This document shows positions 1-8,708 of a stretch of 64,000 nucleotides of DNA, one piece after another. How positions within the stretch are numbered: the stretch's first letter is position 1; each line of letters begins with the position of its first letter. The position numbers and the translations under genes were made by a program. The DNA comes from Erwinia pyri (GTDB taxonomy: Bacteria; Pseudomonadota; Gammaproteobacteria; Enterobacterales; Enterobacteriaceae). Location of the stretch: assembly GCF_030758455.1 (NCBI RefSeq), contig NZ_CP132353.1:2046001-2110000 (forward strand), read 5' to 3'. The notes under the pieces are model-generated. The model was not told the DNA's origin. It ran no database searches and was given only the letters and a program-made list of their open reading frames with translations.

Positions 1-1449
1 CTGGACAATGTCTCCTTTGAGGTCCGGCCTGGCGAAATCATGGCGCTGCTGGGCGAAAATGGCGCAGGTAAATCCACCATCATCAAAGTGCTGACCGGTG
101 TCTATAAGCGGGACAGCGGTTCCGTGACGCTGGACGGCAAAGCGATTCACCCGCAAAGCACCGCCGAAGCTCAGGCGATGGGTATTGGTACGGTTTATCA
201 GGAAGTGAATCTGCTGCCCAATATGTCGGTAGCGGATAATCTCTTTATTGGGCGTGAGCCGCGGCGCTTTGGGCTGATTGACCGCAAAACGCTGGTGCGT
301 AAAGCGCAGGCTTTGCTGCGAGGCTACGGCTTTGAGCTGGACGTTACGCGCCCTCTGGGCCAGTTTTCGGTAGCGATGCAGCAGATCATTGCCATCTGCA
401 GAGCGGTGGATCTCTCCGCGAAAGTCCTGATCCTTGATGAACCCACCGCCAGTCTGGATGCCAGTGAAGTTGAGATGCTGTTTACGCTGATGAATCAGCT
501 TAAAGCCAGCGGGATGAGCCTGATCTTTGTGACCCACTTCCTGGACCAGGTTTATAAAGTCAGCGACAGGATCACCGTACTGCGCAACGGGCAATTTGTT
601 GCCACGCGCGAAACCCGTGAGCTGCCTCAGATTGAACTGATCAAACTGATGCTGGGGCGTGAGCTGCTGGAGACGGCGCTGCAACGCGCGGGCAGCACGC
701 TGAAAAGCAATCAGCCGGTGGTGGAGTTTAAAGATTACGGCAAAAAAGGCACCATTGAGCCATTCAGCCTCAGCGTTCGTCCCGGTGAAGCCGTGGGACT
801 GGCTGGCCTGTTAGGCTCGGGCAGGACAGAGACCGCCGAGCTGCTGTTTGGCATCAGACGTGCCGACAGCGGCACCGCCTTCATCAAAGGAAAAAAACGC
901 ACTATTCGCACGCCAGCTCAGGCATCGCGTCTTGGGATGGGCTTCTGTCCGGAAGATCGCAAAACGAACGGCATCGTCGGGGCGGCATCGGTGCGTGAAA
1001 ATATCATCCTTGCGCTTCAGGCGCAGCGCGGCTGGCTGCGGCCGATTAAACGCCGTGAACAGCAGCAGATAGCAGAGCGCTTTATTAAAAGCCTGGGCAT
1101 CCGTACCCCCCATGCAGAGCAGCCGGTTGAACTCCTTTCCGGGGGCAATCAACAAAAAGTCCTGCTCTCCCGCTGGCTGGTGACGAAACCTCAGTTCCTG
1201 ATCCTGGATGAGCCTACGCGTGGCATCGACGTCGGTGCGCATGCAGAAATCATTCGTCTGATTGAATCACTTTGCGCCGACGGTCTGGCACTGCTGGTCA
1301 TCTCCTCTGAACTGGAAGAGCTGGTGGGGTATGCGGATCGGGTGGTGATCCTGAGAGATCGTCAGCAGGTAGCGGAAATCCCGCTTGAGCAGCTTTCTGT
1401 GGCCTCGATTGTTAACGCTATTGCGGCAGGAGGGGCGCAGCATGCTTGA
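1..1449 (+). CDS. ytfR: Galactofuranose ABC importer ATP-binding protein YtfR (5' end missing)
   Basis: Cytoplasmic ATPase with two fused ABC domains that powers the YtfQRT-YjfF furanose-sugar importer. The reading frame is open from base 1, so the true start lies left of the window; 482 residues are present against about 500 in E. coli, so roughly 20 are missing. The first Walker A (GENGAGKST) is at fragment residues 18-26 and the first Walker B reads LILDEPTASLD. The second half has the sugar-importer signature LLSGGNQQK and [15 protein letters not shown]. The first-domain signature is the degenerate FSVAMQQ form usual in sugar importers. Long stretches match my memory of E. coli YtfR. The last codons overlap the ytfT start by 8 bases, indicating translational coupling. 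The binding protein gene ytfQ should lie just upstream, outside the window. Confidence 0.95.
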   Translation: MDNVSFEVRPGEIMALLGENGAGKSTIIKVLTGVYKRDSGSVTLDGKAIHPQSTAEAQAMGIGTVYQEVNLLPNMSVADNLFIGREPRRFGLIDRKTLVRKAQALLRGYGFELDVTRPLGQFSVAMQQIIAICRAVDLSAKVLILDEPTASLDASEVEMLFTLMNQLKASGMSLIFVTHFLDQVYKVSDRITVLRNGQFVATRETRELPQIELIKLMLGRELLETALQRAGSTLKSNQPVVEFKDYGKKGTIEPFSLSVRPGEAVGLAGLLGSGRTETAELLFGIRRADSGTAFIKGKKRTIRTPAQASRLGMGFCPEDRKTNGIVGAASVRENIILALQAQRGWLRPIKRREQQQIAERFIKSLGIRTPHAEQPVELLSGGNQQKVLLSRWLVTKPQFLILDEPTRGIDVGAHAEIIRLIESLCADGLALLVISSELEELVGYADRVVILRDRQQVAEIPLEQLSVASIVNAIAAGGAQHA

Positions 1450-2461
1450 GTCACATCTGGTGCCGGGGAAGAGACCCATGTTAAAACGTAAACTGCCGGC
1501 AGGCATGCCGCAACTCGCCGCGCTGCTGCTGGTGCTGATTGTGGACAGCCTGGTGGCCAATAATTTCTTCGCTATTCATCTGCAGGATGGCCGCCTGTTC
1601 GGCAGCCCCATCGATATTCTTAACCGCGCCGCCCCCGTTGCGCTACTGGCGATTGGCATGACGCTGGTGATCGCCACCGGCGGGATTGACCTTTCTGTGG
1701 GGGCGGTAATGGCGATTGCCGGTGCAACGGCGGCCACGCTGACCGTGGCGGGTCACAGTATGACGGTGATTATTCTTGCCACGTTAGGAACCGGCATTCT
1801 TTGCGGTCTCTGGAACGGCATTCTGGTCGCACTGCTGAAGATCCAGCCCTTTGTCGCCACGCTAATCCTGATGGTGGCGGGGCGCGGAATAGCGCAACTG
1901 ATCACGCAGGGACAAATTGTCACCTTTGACAGTGAGTCGCTGGCCCATCTTGGAAGCGGCACACTCTGGCTGTTCCCGGTGCCGGTCTGGATCACGCTGG
2001 TCATGGCGCTGCTGGTCTGGCTGCTGACCCGTAAAACAGCGTTAGGCATGTTTATCGAAGCGGTAGGGATTAACCTGCGTGCGGCGAGAAACGCCGGGGT
2101 CAATGGCTGGCTGATTGTGATGACGACCTATGTCATCAGCGGCCTCTGTGCTGCGGTGGCGGGGCTGATTATTGCCGCTGATATCCGGGGCGCGGACGCC
2201 AACAATGCCGGACTCTGGCTGGAGCTGGACGCAATCCTGGCGGTAGTGATCGGCGGAGCTTCCCTGATGGGGGGACGTTTTAATCTGCTGCTCTCGCTGA
2301 CGGGCGCGCTGATTATCCAGGCGATGAATACCGGCATTCTGCTTTCCGGTTTTCCGCCAGAGCTGAATCAGGTAGTTAAAGCAGTGGTGGTGATGGCGGT
2401 ACTGTTAATTCAGTCGCCACGGTTTATTCAACTGTTCAAGCGAGGACGCAAAGGTGGTTAA
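1442..2461 (+). CDS. ytfT: Galactofuranose ABC importer permease YtfT
   Basis: Inner-membrane permease of the YtfQRT-YjfF importer, a polytopic member of the BPD_transp_2 sugar permease family. I chose the ATG at 1442 because a GCAGGAGG ribosome-binding site precedes it and it gives 339 residues, close to the 341 of E. coli; an upstream in-frame ATG at 1385 lies inside ytfR. The family core (IGMTLVIATGGIDLSVGAV, then the GADANNAGLWLELDAI region) is intact. It overlaps ytfR by 8 bases and the following permease gene by 8 bases, so the three genes form one coupled operon. Confidence 0.94.
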   Translation: MLESHLVPGKRPMLKRKLPAGMPQLAALLLVLIVDSLVANNFFAIHLQDGRLFGSPIDILNRAAPVALLAIGMTLVIATGGIDLSVGAVMAIAGATAATLTVAGHSMTVIILATLGTGILCGLWNGILVALLKIQPFVATLILMVAGRGIAQLITQGQIVTFDSESLAHLGSGTLWLFPVPVWITLVMALLVWLLTRKTALGMFIEAVGINLRAARNAGVNGWLIVMTTYVISGLCAAVAGLIIAADIRGADANNAGLWLELDAILAVVIGGASLMGGRFNLLLSLTGALIIQAMNTGILLSGFPPELNQVVKAVVVMAVLLIQSPRFIQLFKRGRKGG

Positions 2462-3440
2462 ACGTCATCTTCCCCTGATGATAACGCTGCTGGTGTTTGT
2501 AGCAGGTTATCTGTTTTGCCTCAGTCAGTTTCCCGGTTTCGCCTCCACAAGGGTGATTGCCAATATTCTGACCGACAACGCCTTCCTGGGCATTATTGCG
2601 GTAGGCATGACCTTTGTTATCCTTTCTGGCGGGATCGATCTGTCGGTTGGCGCGGTGATTGCCTTCACCGGCGTGTTTCTGGCCCGCGCCATCGGAGATT
2701 TTCATCTTAATCCCTGGGCGGCCTTTGCGCTGGTGATGGTCATGGGCTCGGCGTTTGGTGCCTTTATGGGCTGGCTTATCGACGCGCTGAAGATCCCGGC
2801 GTTCATTATTACGCTGGCAGGCATGTTCTTTTTACGGGGCAGCAGCTATCTGGTTTCTGAAAGCTCCCTGCCGATCGACCATCCGCTCTATACCACTTTA
2901 TCCAGCCTGGCGTGGAAGATACCCGGTGGCGGCAGGCTTAGCCTGCTGGCGGTAATTATGCTGGTGGTGGTGGCGTTTGGCATTTTGCTGGCGCACCGGA
3001 GCCGTTTTGGTAATCAGGTTTACGCTATTGGCGGTAATGTTACTTCCGCGCAGCTGATGGGAATTTCTACCCGCAGTACCACCATTCGCATCTATATGCT
3101 CTCTTCCGGGTTAGCAACGCTTGCCGGCATTGTGTTCTCTATTTATACCTCCGCAGGCTATGCGCTGGCGGGCATGGGTGTAGAGCTGGACGCGATTGCG
3201 TCAGTAGTGATTGGCGGCACGCTGCTTTCCGGCGGCGTTGGCACCGTGCTCGGCACGTTGTTCGGCGTACTGATTCAGGGGCTGATTCAAACCTGGATCA
3301 ATTTTGACGGCACGCTGAGTTCCTGGTGGACCAAAATCGCCATCGGTATTCTGCTGTTCGCCTTTATCGCGCTGCAACGTCTGCTGACGGTAATATGGGA
3401 TCGTCAGCAAAATGCGCCAGTAAAAAGGCTGGCCGGATAG
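2454..3440 (+). CDS. yjfF: Galactofuranose ABC importer permease YjfF
   Basis: Second inner-membrane permease of the furanose importer, pairing with YtfT. It has 328 residues and matches E. coli YjfF over its whole length from memory (for example the GGIDLSVGAVIAFTGVF region and the end near WTKIAIGILLF). Translation starts at a GTG that overlaps the end of ytfT, with GAGGACG just upstream. The stop codon is followed after only two bases by the first unit of a repeat array, so transcripts leaving this operon must run into the repeats. No separate hairpin-plus-U-tract terminator is visible between the stop and the array. Confidence 0.93.
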   Translation: MVKRHLPLMITLLVFVAGYLFCLSQFPGFASTRVIANILTDNAFLGIIAVGMTFVILSGGIDLSVGAVIAFTGVFLARAIGDFHLNPWAAFALVMVMGSAFGAFMGWLIDALKIPAFIITLAGMFFLRGSSYLVSESSLPIDHPLYTTLSSLAWKIPGGGRLSLLAVIMLVVVAFGILLAHRSRFGNQVYAIGGNVTSAQLMGISTRSTTIRIYMLSSGLATLAGIVFSIYTSAGYALAGMGVELDAIASVVIGGTLLSGGVGTVLGTLFGVLIQGLIQTWINFDGTLSSWWTKIAIGILLFAFIALQRLLTVIWDRQQNAPVKRLAG

Positions 3441-3442
3441 GG

Positions 3443-3609
3443 CAGGGAGAACAGGCTAAACCCAGAGAGACAAGTTGCCTGTGGGGCAGTGTTCCGGTCA
3501 GGGATATTGGCTGAACCCGGAGACACAAGTTGCCTGTGTGGTAGTGCTCAGGTCAGGGATAATGGGCTAAACCCGGAGACACAAGTTGCCTGTGAGGCGG
3601 TGCTCCGGT
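3443..3609 (+). repeat. Three tandem units of a 55-56 bp repeat abutting element A1
   Basis: Units begin at 3443, 3499 and 3554 (periods 56, 55), and the next unit start at 3610 is the first base before element A1. Each opens with a variant of CAGGGANAATGGGCT, continues through ACAAGTTGCCTGTG and ends near TGCTCCGGT. The opening of each unit is homologous to the 5' arm of the 101-nt element A, so this is an array of partial A starts. I saw no open frame of interest and no CRISPR-like constant repeat with unique spacers. Confidence 0.85.
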
Positions 3610-3610
3610 C

Positions 3611-3711
3611 AGGGAGAATGGGCTGAACACAAAAACGCCGTGAAATCATCCCTGATGGCTGCGAAGCGGCGTCCATGCCGCTTAGCTTTTGCTTATCAGC
3701 CCGTTCTCCCT
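3611..3711 (+). repeat. Structured repeat element A, copy 1 (101 nt)
   Basis: Four copies of exactly 101 nt occur in the window. A 16-base outer arm (AGGGAGAATGGGCTGA) pairs with the last 16 bases; here the pairing includes a T-G wobble. Inside are a 7-bp hairpin AAGCGGC/GCCGCTT with loop GTCCAT and a small ATCA/TGAT hairpin. It is followed by a conserved tail near TTCCCAATAGC and then by a CCAAAA tract. It lies in the yjfF 3' region. Function unknown. Confidence 0.85.
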
Positions 3712-3753
3712 TCCCAATAGCTGTAGCGTTGCCTGTAGATAAAAACCTACCTG

Positions 3754-3800
3754 CCAAAACCAAAACCAAAACCAAAACCAAAACCAAAACCAAAACCAAA
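3754..3800 (+). repeat. Tandem hexanucleotide tract (CCAAAA)8
   Basis: Eight back-to-back CCAAAA units, the last one base short, lie between element A1 and element B1. This is a simple-sequence tract likely to vary in copy number by slippage. A shorter, interrupted version occupies the same place between A2 and B2. Read on the minus strand the tract is G/T-rich and would encode repetitive Val-Leu, but nothing supports a real protein there. Confidence 0.9.
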
Positions 3801-3868
3801 GCTAAAGACCAAAACTATGCTTTTGACCTGTTTGAGCGCCGAACACACTGGCAAAGCTGAATCTGATG

Positions 3869-3984
3869 GGTGGCACCATAGAGCACGTTAGCCGAGTGTA
3901 TGCCGCAGGGATGCGGCATCCAAGTCTCCAGGGATGGATTCACGACGTCTCGGATAACGTGCTCTGTGGTGACGCCTTGCCACC
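3869..3984 (+). repeat. Structured repeat element B, copy 1 (116 nt)
   Basis: Outer arms GGTGGCACCATAGAGCACGT and its 3' partner, which ends GACGCCTTGCCACC, form a stem of more than 25 bp interrupted by an 8-nt bulge on the 3' side. Inside is a perfect hairpin TGCCGCA-GGGA-TGCGGCA at 3901-3918. The copy is embedded in a 172-bp unit bounded on both sides by TTTTGACC. Four copies of exactly 116 nt exist in the window. Function unknown. Confidence 0.85.
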
Positions 3985-4165
3985 GTACCCGGTTTTGACC
4001 TTACTGCGTCTTAAATAATGTGCCCTGTGGTGACGCCTTACCACCGCACCCGGTTTTGACCTGTGTAAGTCTGAAACTTCCCAAAGTCGTACGCCTTTCC
4101 ACTACCAGTTTCGCGGTAAGGTGTGCAGAAAGGTCAGGACGTCTGTGAATTCAGGCGATCTGGTC

Positions 4166-4266
4166 AGGGAGAATGGGCTGAACACAAAAACGCCGTGAAA
4201 TCATCCCTGATGGCTGCGAAGCGGCGTCCATGCCGCTTAGCTTTTGCTTATCAGCCCATTCTCCCT
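4166..4266 (+). repeat. Structured repeat element A, copy 2 (101 nt)
   Basis: Second copy, 555 bp after copy 1. Its outer 16-bp stem is perfect (AGGGAGAATGGGCTGA with its exact reverse complement at 4251-4266), with the AAGCGGC/GCCGCTT hairpin at 4219-4238. It is followed by the same TTCCCAATAGC tail and CCAAAA tract as copy 1. Confidence 0.85.
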
Positions 4267-4299
4267 TCCCAATAGCTTTAGCGTTGCCTGTTTGAAAAA

Positions 4300-4347
4300 C
4301 CAAAACCAAAACCAAAACCAGATCCAAAACCAAAGCCAAAACCAAAG
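4300..4347 (+). repeat. Interrupted CCAAAA tandem tract
   Basis: About eight CCAAAA-like units with substitutions (CCAGAT, CCAAAG), at the same place relative to A2 and B2 as the perfect tract after A1. The interruptions suggest that this tract is older or less active in slippage. Confidence 0.8.
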
Positions 4348-4428
4348 TATTGCCCCGGCACACATTCGGCGCTGTCAGATTTTGACCTGTGCGAGCACTG
4401 AACTCACCGGCAACACCGAACATTTTGG

Positions 4429-4544
4429 GGTGGCACCACAGAGCACGTTAGCCGAGTGTATGCCGCAGGGATGCGGCATCCAAGTCTCCAGGGATGGATT
4501 CACGACGTCTCGGATAACGTGCTCTGTGGTGACGCCTTGCCACC
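4429..4544 (+). repeat. Structured repeat element B, copy 2 (116 nt)
   Basis: Same length and plan as copy 1. The outer arm here reads CCACAGAGCACGTTA and pairs perfectly with TAACGTGCTCTGTGG; the internal TGCCGCA/TGCGGCA hairpin is identical. It is followed at 4553-4620 by a 61-bp unit holding only the 3' arm of B, the same half-unit that follows copy 1 at 3993-4060. Confidence 0.85.
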
Positions 4545-4726
4545 GTACCCGGTTTTGACCTTATTGCGTCTTAAATAACGTGCTCTGTGGTGACGCCTTG
4601 CCACCGTACCCAGTTTTGACCTGTGTAAGCCTGAAACTTCCCAAAAGTCGTACGCCTTTCCACTACCAGTTTCGCAGTAAGGTGTGCAGGAAGATCAGGC
4701 CGTCTGTGAATTCCAGTGATCTGGTC

Positions 4727-4827
4727 AGGGAGAACGGGCTGAACACAAAAACGCCGTGAAATCATCCCTGATGGCTGCGAAGCGGCGTCCATGCCGCTTA
4801 GCTTTTGCTTATCAACCCGTTCTCCCT
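4727..4827 (+). repeat. Structured repeat element A, copy 3 (101 nt)
   Basis: Third copy, 561 bp after copy 2. The outer arm is GGGAGAACGGGCTGA, and its partner carries the matching change to GTTCTCCC, leaving one mismatch elsewhere. After it the array decays: there is no long CCAAAA tract and no intact B, only a degenerate B 3' part around 4890-4940. Confidence 0.83.
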
Positions 4828-5074
4828 TCCCAATAGCTTTAGCGTTGCCTGTTTGAAAACCCAAATCCAATTACAGTAATGAGATTGGTTTTGGCCTGTG
4901 GTGAAGCCTTGCCACTGCGCCCGGTCTTGACCTGTATGAATGCCAAATCCACCAGTAACGCTAAATTTCACAGGTGGTGCTCCGTAGTGCCAAAACATTA
5001 GCCTCTCTGACAATATTCCCAGAGCAACCGGAATACGTTAAGATGCCAGCCATTCTTATCAACAGGATGTTGTC

Positions 5075-5434
5075 ATGCTTAAACCTTTAATTCTTTTCAT
5101 TTCTTTATTTATTACTGCCTGCTCAACTACGCCAGTCATGCCTTCCGGGAAACCTGAAATAATCAAGCAAGTCAAACCAAACTATCCGGTTTACGCCTAT
5201 AAAAATCGTATCGCTGGGTTTGTGAAATTTGAATACGATGTCGGGGCAGACGGGAAAGTAAGTGAAATGCGGATTAAAGAATCGGAGCCTCAACACTTGT
5301 TTGATGACGCGGCGATTGCTGCAATGGGGCAATGGCGGTTTGAAACCAATAAACCTTACAAGAATCTGCAGCAGAAAATCATCTTCACCATTAACAGCGG
5401 CAACGATCCTGTTACTGGCGCGCTGAAACAGTAA
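5075..5434 (+). CDS. Lipoprotein with a TonB C-terminal domain
   Basis: A 119-residue predicted lipoprotein. Residues 1-15 form a short hydrophobic signal ending in the lipobox-like FITAC, so Cys16 would be lipidated. Residues about 30-110 match the TonB C-terminal fold: YPVYAYKNRIAG, then VKFEYDVGADGKV, then FDDAAIAAMGQWRF. There is no long proline-rich spacer and no ExbBD-interacting transmembrane helix, so it is unlikely to be a true TonB energy transducer and is better described as an envelope protein that reuses the domain. Start ATG 5075 follows a weak ACAGGA. It sits alone between the repeat array and the araBA terminator, and I do not know its partner. Confidence 0.8.
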   Translation: MLKPLILFISLFITACSTTPVMPSGKPEIIKQVKPNYPVYAYKNRIAGFVKFEYDVGADGKVSEMRIKESEPQHLFDDAAIAAMGQWRFETNKPYKNLQQKIIFTINSGNDPVTGALKQ

Positions 5435-5456
5435 CCCGGCGAACGGTCTGCGTTCA

Positions 5457-5482
5457 TAAAAAACGCCCACGTAAAGTGGGCG
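5457..5482 (-). terminator. Rho-independent terminator of araBA
   Basis: Perfect 7-bp stem CGCCCAC/GTGGGCG with loop GTAAA at 5464-5482. On the minus strand it is followed by a run of T (the A run at 5457-5463), and it lies 28 bases past the araA stop. No T run follows on the plus strand, so it serves araBA. Confidence 0.85.
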
Positions 5483-5509
5483 CTGCGGAAACTCAAAAAC
5501 GGATAACGG

Positions 5510-7015
5510 TTAGCGCTGATTCAGACGGTAAAATGCCTCGTTCCAGCGCAAAGCGTCTTTGAAACCGTGCAGCGTGGTTTCTTCATCAATGACCAGCACC
5601 TCAATACCATGCATCTCACCATACTGACGCATATCTTCCACCGTCAGCGCCTGGCTGAACACCGTATGGTGCGCGCCACCGCCCAGGATCCACGCCTCTG
5701 AAGCGGTTGCCAGCGACGGCTGCGCATGCCATAGCGCACGGGCTACAGGAAGCTTAGGCAGCGGTTTTGGCTGCTCGATCGCATCCACTACGTTTACCAG
5801 CAGACGGAAACGGTCGCCCATATCCACCACGCTGGCATTGACCGCGCGGCCCGCCGGGGAGGAGAAAATCATCCTGGCCGGATCGGCCTTGCCGCCAATG
5901 CCCAGATACTGCACGTCAATCAGCGGACGGCTCTCTTTGGCAATGGAAGGGCAGACCTCCAGCATATGCGAGCCTAAAACCAGCTCATTGCCCGGCGAGA
6001 AGTGGTAGGTGTAATCCTCCATAAAGGAGGTTCCGCCCGGCAGACCTGTCGCCATCACTTTGAAAATGTGCAGCAGCGCAGCGGTTTTCCAGTCGCCTTC
6101 ACCGGCAAATCCATACCCCTGCTGCATCAGACGCTGTACCGCCAGGCCCGGCAGCTGTGTCATGCCATGTAACGTCTGGAAGTTAGTAGTAAAGGCCATG
6201 CAGCCTTCATTCTGTAAAAAGCCTTTGATGCCCAGCTCAATCTTTGCCGCATCCAGCACGTTCTGACGCTTCTCGCCATTTACTGCGGCAGCAGCGGTGA
6301 ACTCGTACAGGCTCTCATATTCATCCACCTGGGCGTTAACATCACCCTCGCTGACAGCGTTGATAACCTCTACCAGATCGCCCACGCCCCAGCCGTTGAC
6401 CGAATAGCCAAACTGAATTTGTGCCGCGACCTTATCACCCTCGGTTACCGCTACTTCACGCATATTATCGCCAAAACGAGCGACTTTCAGCTGCTGGCTC
6501 GCCTGTTTTGCCGCCGCTGAACGCATCCATTTGCCCAGACGCTCCTGCGTGGTTTTATCCTGCCAGTGACCTGTAACCACGCTGTGCTGAAGACGCATGC
6601 GCGCGCCAATGAAGCCAAACTCGCGGCCGCCGTGTGCGGTCTGGTTCAGGTTCATAAAGTCCATATCCATGCTGTCCCACGGGATTTCAGCATTAAACTG
6701 GGTATGGAACTGCAGCAGCGGTTTGTTCAGTACCGACAGCCCGCCAATCCACATTTTTGCCGGAGAGAAGGTGTGCAGCCAGGTGACAATGCCCAGACAC
6801 TCTTCCGCATAATTGGCCTGACGGCAGAGTGCCAGCGCCTCATCGGGGCTTTTTACCAGCGGCTTCAGAACCAGCGTAAAGGGCAGATTCCCCTCGCGGT
6901 TCAGCCCGTCCACCACCTGCTGACCATGCTGTTCGACCTGACGAAGCGTTTCCGCGCCATAAAGATGCTGGGTGCCAATAACAAACCAGACGTTGTAAGA
7001 AGCAGGCTGAGTCAT
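5510..7015 (-). CDS. araA: L-arabinose isomerase AraA
   Basis: Cytoplasmic isomerase converting L-arabinose to L-ribulose, first step of arabinose catabolism. The product of 501 residues matches E. coli AraA (500) end to end from memory: N-terminal [12 protein letters not shown], then [31 protein letters not shown], and the active-site segments [34 protein letters not shown] and [10 protein letters not shown] chose the start at 7015 because AAGGAGAAC precedes it and the family begins here; the frame stays open to 7234 but would read into araB. It lies 10 bases after the araB stop, so the two genes form an araBA operon. Confidence 0.97.
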   Translation of the reverse strand: MTQPASYNVWFVIGTQHLYGAETLRQVEQHGQQVVDGLNREGNLPFTLVLKPLVKSPDEALALCRQANYAEECLGIVTWLHTFSPAKMWIGGLSVLNKPLLQFHTQFNAEIPWDSMDMDFMNLNQTAHGGREFGFIGARMRLQHSVVTGHWQDKTTQERLGKWMRSAAAKQASQQLKVARFGDNMREVAVTEGDKVAAQIQFGYSVNGWGVGDLVEVINAVSEGDVNAQVDEYESLYEFTAAAAVNGEKRQNVLDAAKIELGIKGFLQNEGCMAFTTNFQTLHGMTQLPGLAVQRLMQQGYGFAGEGDWKTAALLHIFKVMATGLPGGTSFMEDYTYHFSPGNELVLGSHMLEVCPSIAKESRPLIDVQYLGIGGKADPARMIFSSPAGRAVNASVVDMGDRFRLLVNVVDAIEQPKPLPKLPVARALWHAQPSLATASEAWILGGGAHHTVFSQALTVEDMRQYGEMHGIEVLVIDEETTLHGFKDALRWNEAFYRLNQR

Positions 7016-7025
7016 GTAGTTCTCC

Positions 7026-8708
7026 TTAAATTTGGGTCGGCTGAGCGGCAAACTGAGGTTCGGCCACTTCACACCACTGAAGATAACGTTGATAAAGTTG
7101 TTGATAGCGTTCGACGCGGGCGGCATCGGGTTGCAGAGTGGTGGCGATTGGGCTGGCCATTTTCTGCTGGGCAGAAGGGACATCGGGATAAACGCCCGCG
7201 GCAACAGCGGCAAAAATCGCTGCGCCCAGTGCACAACACTCGTCAGAGGCGACGATATCCAGCGGGCGGTTCATCACATCGCAACAGACCTGCATAATGG
7301 CGGGCGATTTTCGGGCGATGCCGCCCAGCGTCAGGATGCTCTCCACAGGAATAGACTGCTGCTCGAAGCACTCCATAATGGCGCGGGCGCCAAAGGCGGT
7401 GGCGGCGATAAACCCGCCAAACAGCGTTGGCGCATCGGTGCCAAGGTTGAGGTCGGTAATGACCCCCTGCAAACGTTGATTAGCAAACGGCGTGCGGCGG
7501 CCGTTGAACCAGTCCAGCACCACCGGCAGATGGTCGAGTTGCGGATCGTCTGCCCAGGCTTTGGTCAGATCGTTCAGCAGGGTTTTGCGGATGGCGTCAA
7601 GCTCTGGCTTCAGCTCAGGATGACGCTGGCCCGCCTGCTCAAGCGGCCAGCAGAGCAGACGGCTGAACCAGGCGTACATATCGCCAAACGCGGATTGTCC
7701 CGCTTCAAGACCGATCATCTCCGGCACCACGCTGCCGTTTACCTGACCGCAAATGCCTTTAATTGCCCGGTCGCCCACGCGCTCCGGATCGGCAATCAGA
7801 ATGTCGCAGGTTGAGGTACCGATCACTTTCACCAGCGTATAGGGGCCAGCTCCGGCTCCCACCGCGCCCATATGGCAGTCAAACGCACCGCCGGAAAGGG
7901 TCACGGTAGTGGGCAGGCCAAGGCGTTCTGCCCATTCGGCGGTGATCTGGCCCACCGGCAAATCAGCGGTCCAGGTCTCGTTGAACAGAGGGGTATCCAG
8001 GTGTTGGGTCAGCATCGGATCCAGCGCATCTAAAAACTCGCTGGTGGGCAAACCCTGCCACTCCGGGTGCCAGAGCGATTTATGCCCCGCCGCACAACGT
8101 CCACGGCGCATATCAGCCGGTGCGGTAGTGCCGCTCAGCAGCGCAGGTACCCAGTCACAAAGCTCAACCCAGGAAACGGCGGCTTCACGCACCGCACGAT
8201 CCTCACGGCTGACGTGCAGGATCTTGGCCCAGAACCATTCGGAAGAGTAAATGCCGCCAATAAAGCGCGAATAGTCTTCAAACTCTCCGCTATGGCAGAG
8301 CGTAGTGATCTCCTCCGCCTCTTTAATCGCAGTATGGTCTTTCCATAACACGAACATGGCGTTGGGGTTGTCGGCAAATTCAGGCCGCAACGCCAGCACC
8401 TGACCCTCGCGGTCAACTGGGGCAGGCGTCGAGCCGGTTGAATCCACGCCGATGCCGACAACGTTGTGCCGCTGTTCAGGGGTCAATTTGGTGACAACGT
8501 CACGTATGGCCTGCTCGAAGGCGTCTATATAGTCCTGAGGATGATGGCGAAACTGATTAATACGACTCTGACAATAGAGTCCTGCCTGCCAGCGCGGGTA
8601 GGCCACGACTTCTGCATATAACTCTTTGCCGCTGGCACAGTCTACGGCTAATGCCCGAACCGAATCGCTTCCGAAATCCAGGCCTATGGTGATGGCTCCC
8701 AACTGCAT
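7026..8708 (-). CDS. araB: Ribulokinase AraB
   Basis: Phosphorylates L-ribulose to L-ribulose 5-phosphate with ATP in the cytoplasm. At 560 residues it is of normal length for the FGGY kinase family. The N-terminal phosphate-binding segment [15 protein letters not shown] and the C-terminal [15 protein letters not shown] region are intact. The start at 8708 has GGAGATCAGAG before it. It is first gene of the araBA operon and diverges from araF across a 364-bp control region. In E. coli the operon continues with araD; here it ends after araA with a terminator, so the 4-epimerase must be encoded elsewhere if the pathway is complete. Confidence 0.97.
   Translation of the reverse strand: MQLGAITIGLDFGSDSVRALAVDCASGKELYAEVVAYPRWQAGLYCQSRINQFRHHPQDYIDAFEQAIRDVVTKLTPEQRHNVVGIGVDSTGSTPAPVDREGQVLALRPEFADNPNAMFVLWKDHTAIKEAEEITTLCHSGEFEDYSRFIGGIYSSEWFWAKILHVSREDRAVREAAVSWVELCDWVPALLSGTTAPADMRRGRCAAGHKSLWHPEWQGLPTSEFLDALDPMLTQHLDTPLFNETWTADLPVGQITAEWAERLGLPTTVTLSGGAFDCHMGAVGAGAGPYTLVKVIGTSTCDILIADPERVGDRAIKGICGQVNGSVVPEMIGLEAGQSAFGDMYAWFSRLLCWPLEQAGQRHPELKPELDAIRKTLLNDLTKAWADDPQLDHLPVVLDWFNGRRTPFANQRLQGVITDLNLGTDAPTLFGGFIAATAFGARAIMECFEQQSIPVESILTLGGIARKSPAIMQVCCDVMNRPLDIVASDECCALGAAIFAAVAAGVYPDVPSAQQKMASPIATTLQPDAARVERYQQLYQRYLQWCEVAEPQFAAQPTQI

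Noticed and set aside
3443-3609. Possible CRISPR array
   Set aside because: The 55-56 bp units are similar over their whole length with no unique spacers, and there are no cas genes.
3548-5013. Several open frames of 60-105 codons inside the repeat array on both strands, and similar ones at 43631-44289
   Set aside because: They are translations of the A, B and CCAAAA repeats, recur identically with each copy, and have no ribosome-binding sites or domains.
6566-7297. Long open frames antisense to araA and araB, and similar ones antisense to many other genes
   Set aside because: They mirror the codon bias of strongly supported genes on the other strand and encode no recognisable proteins.
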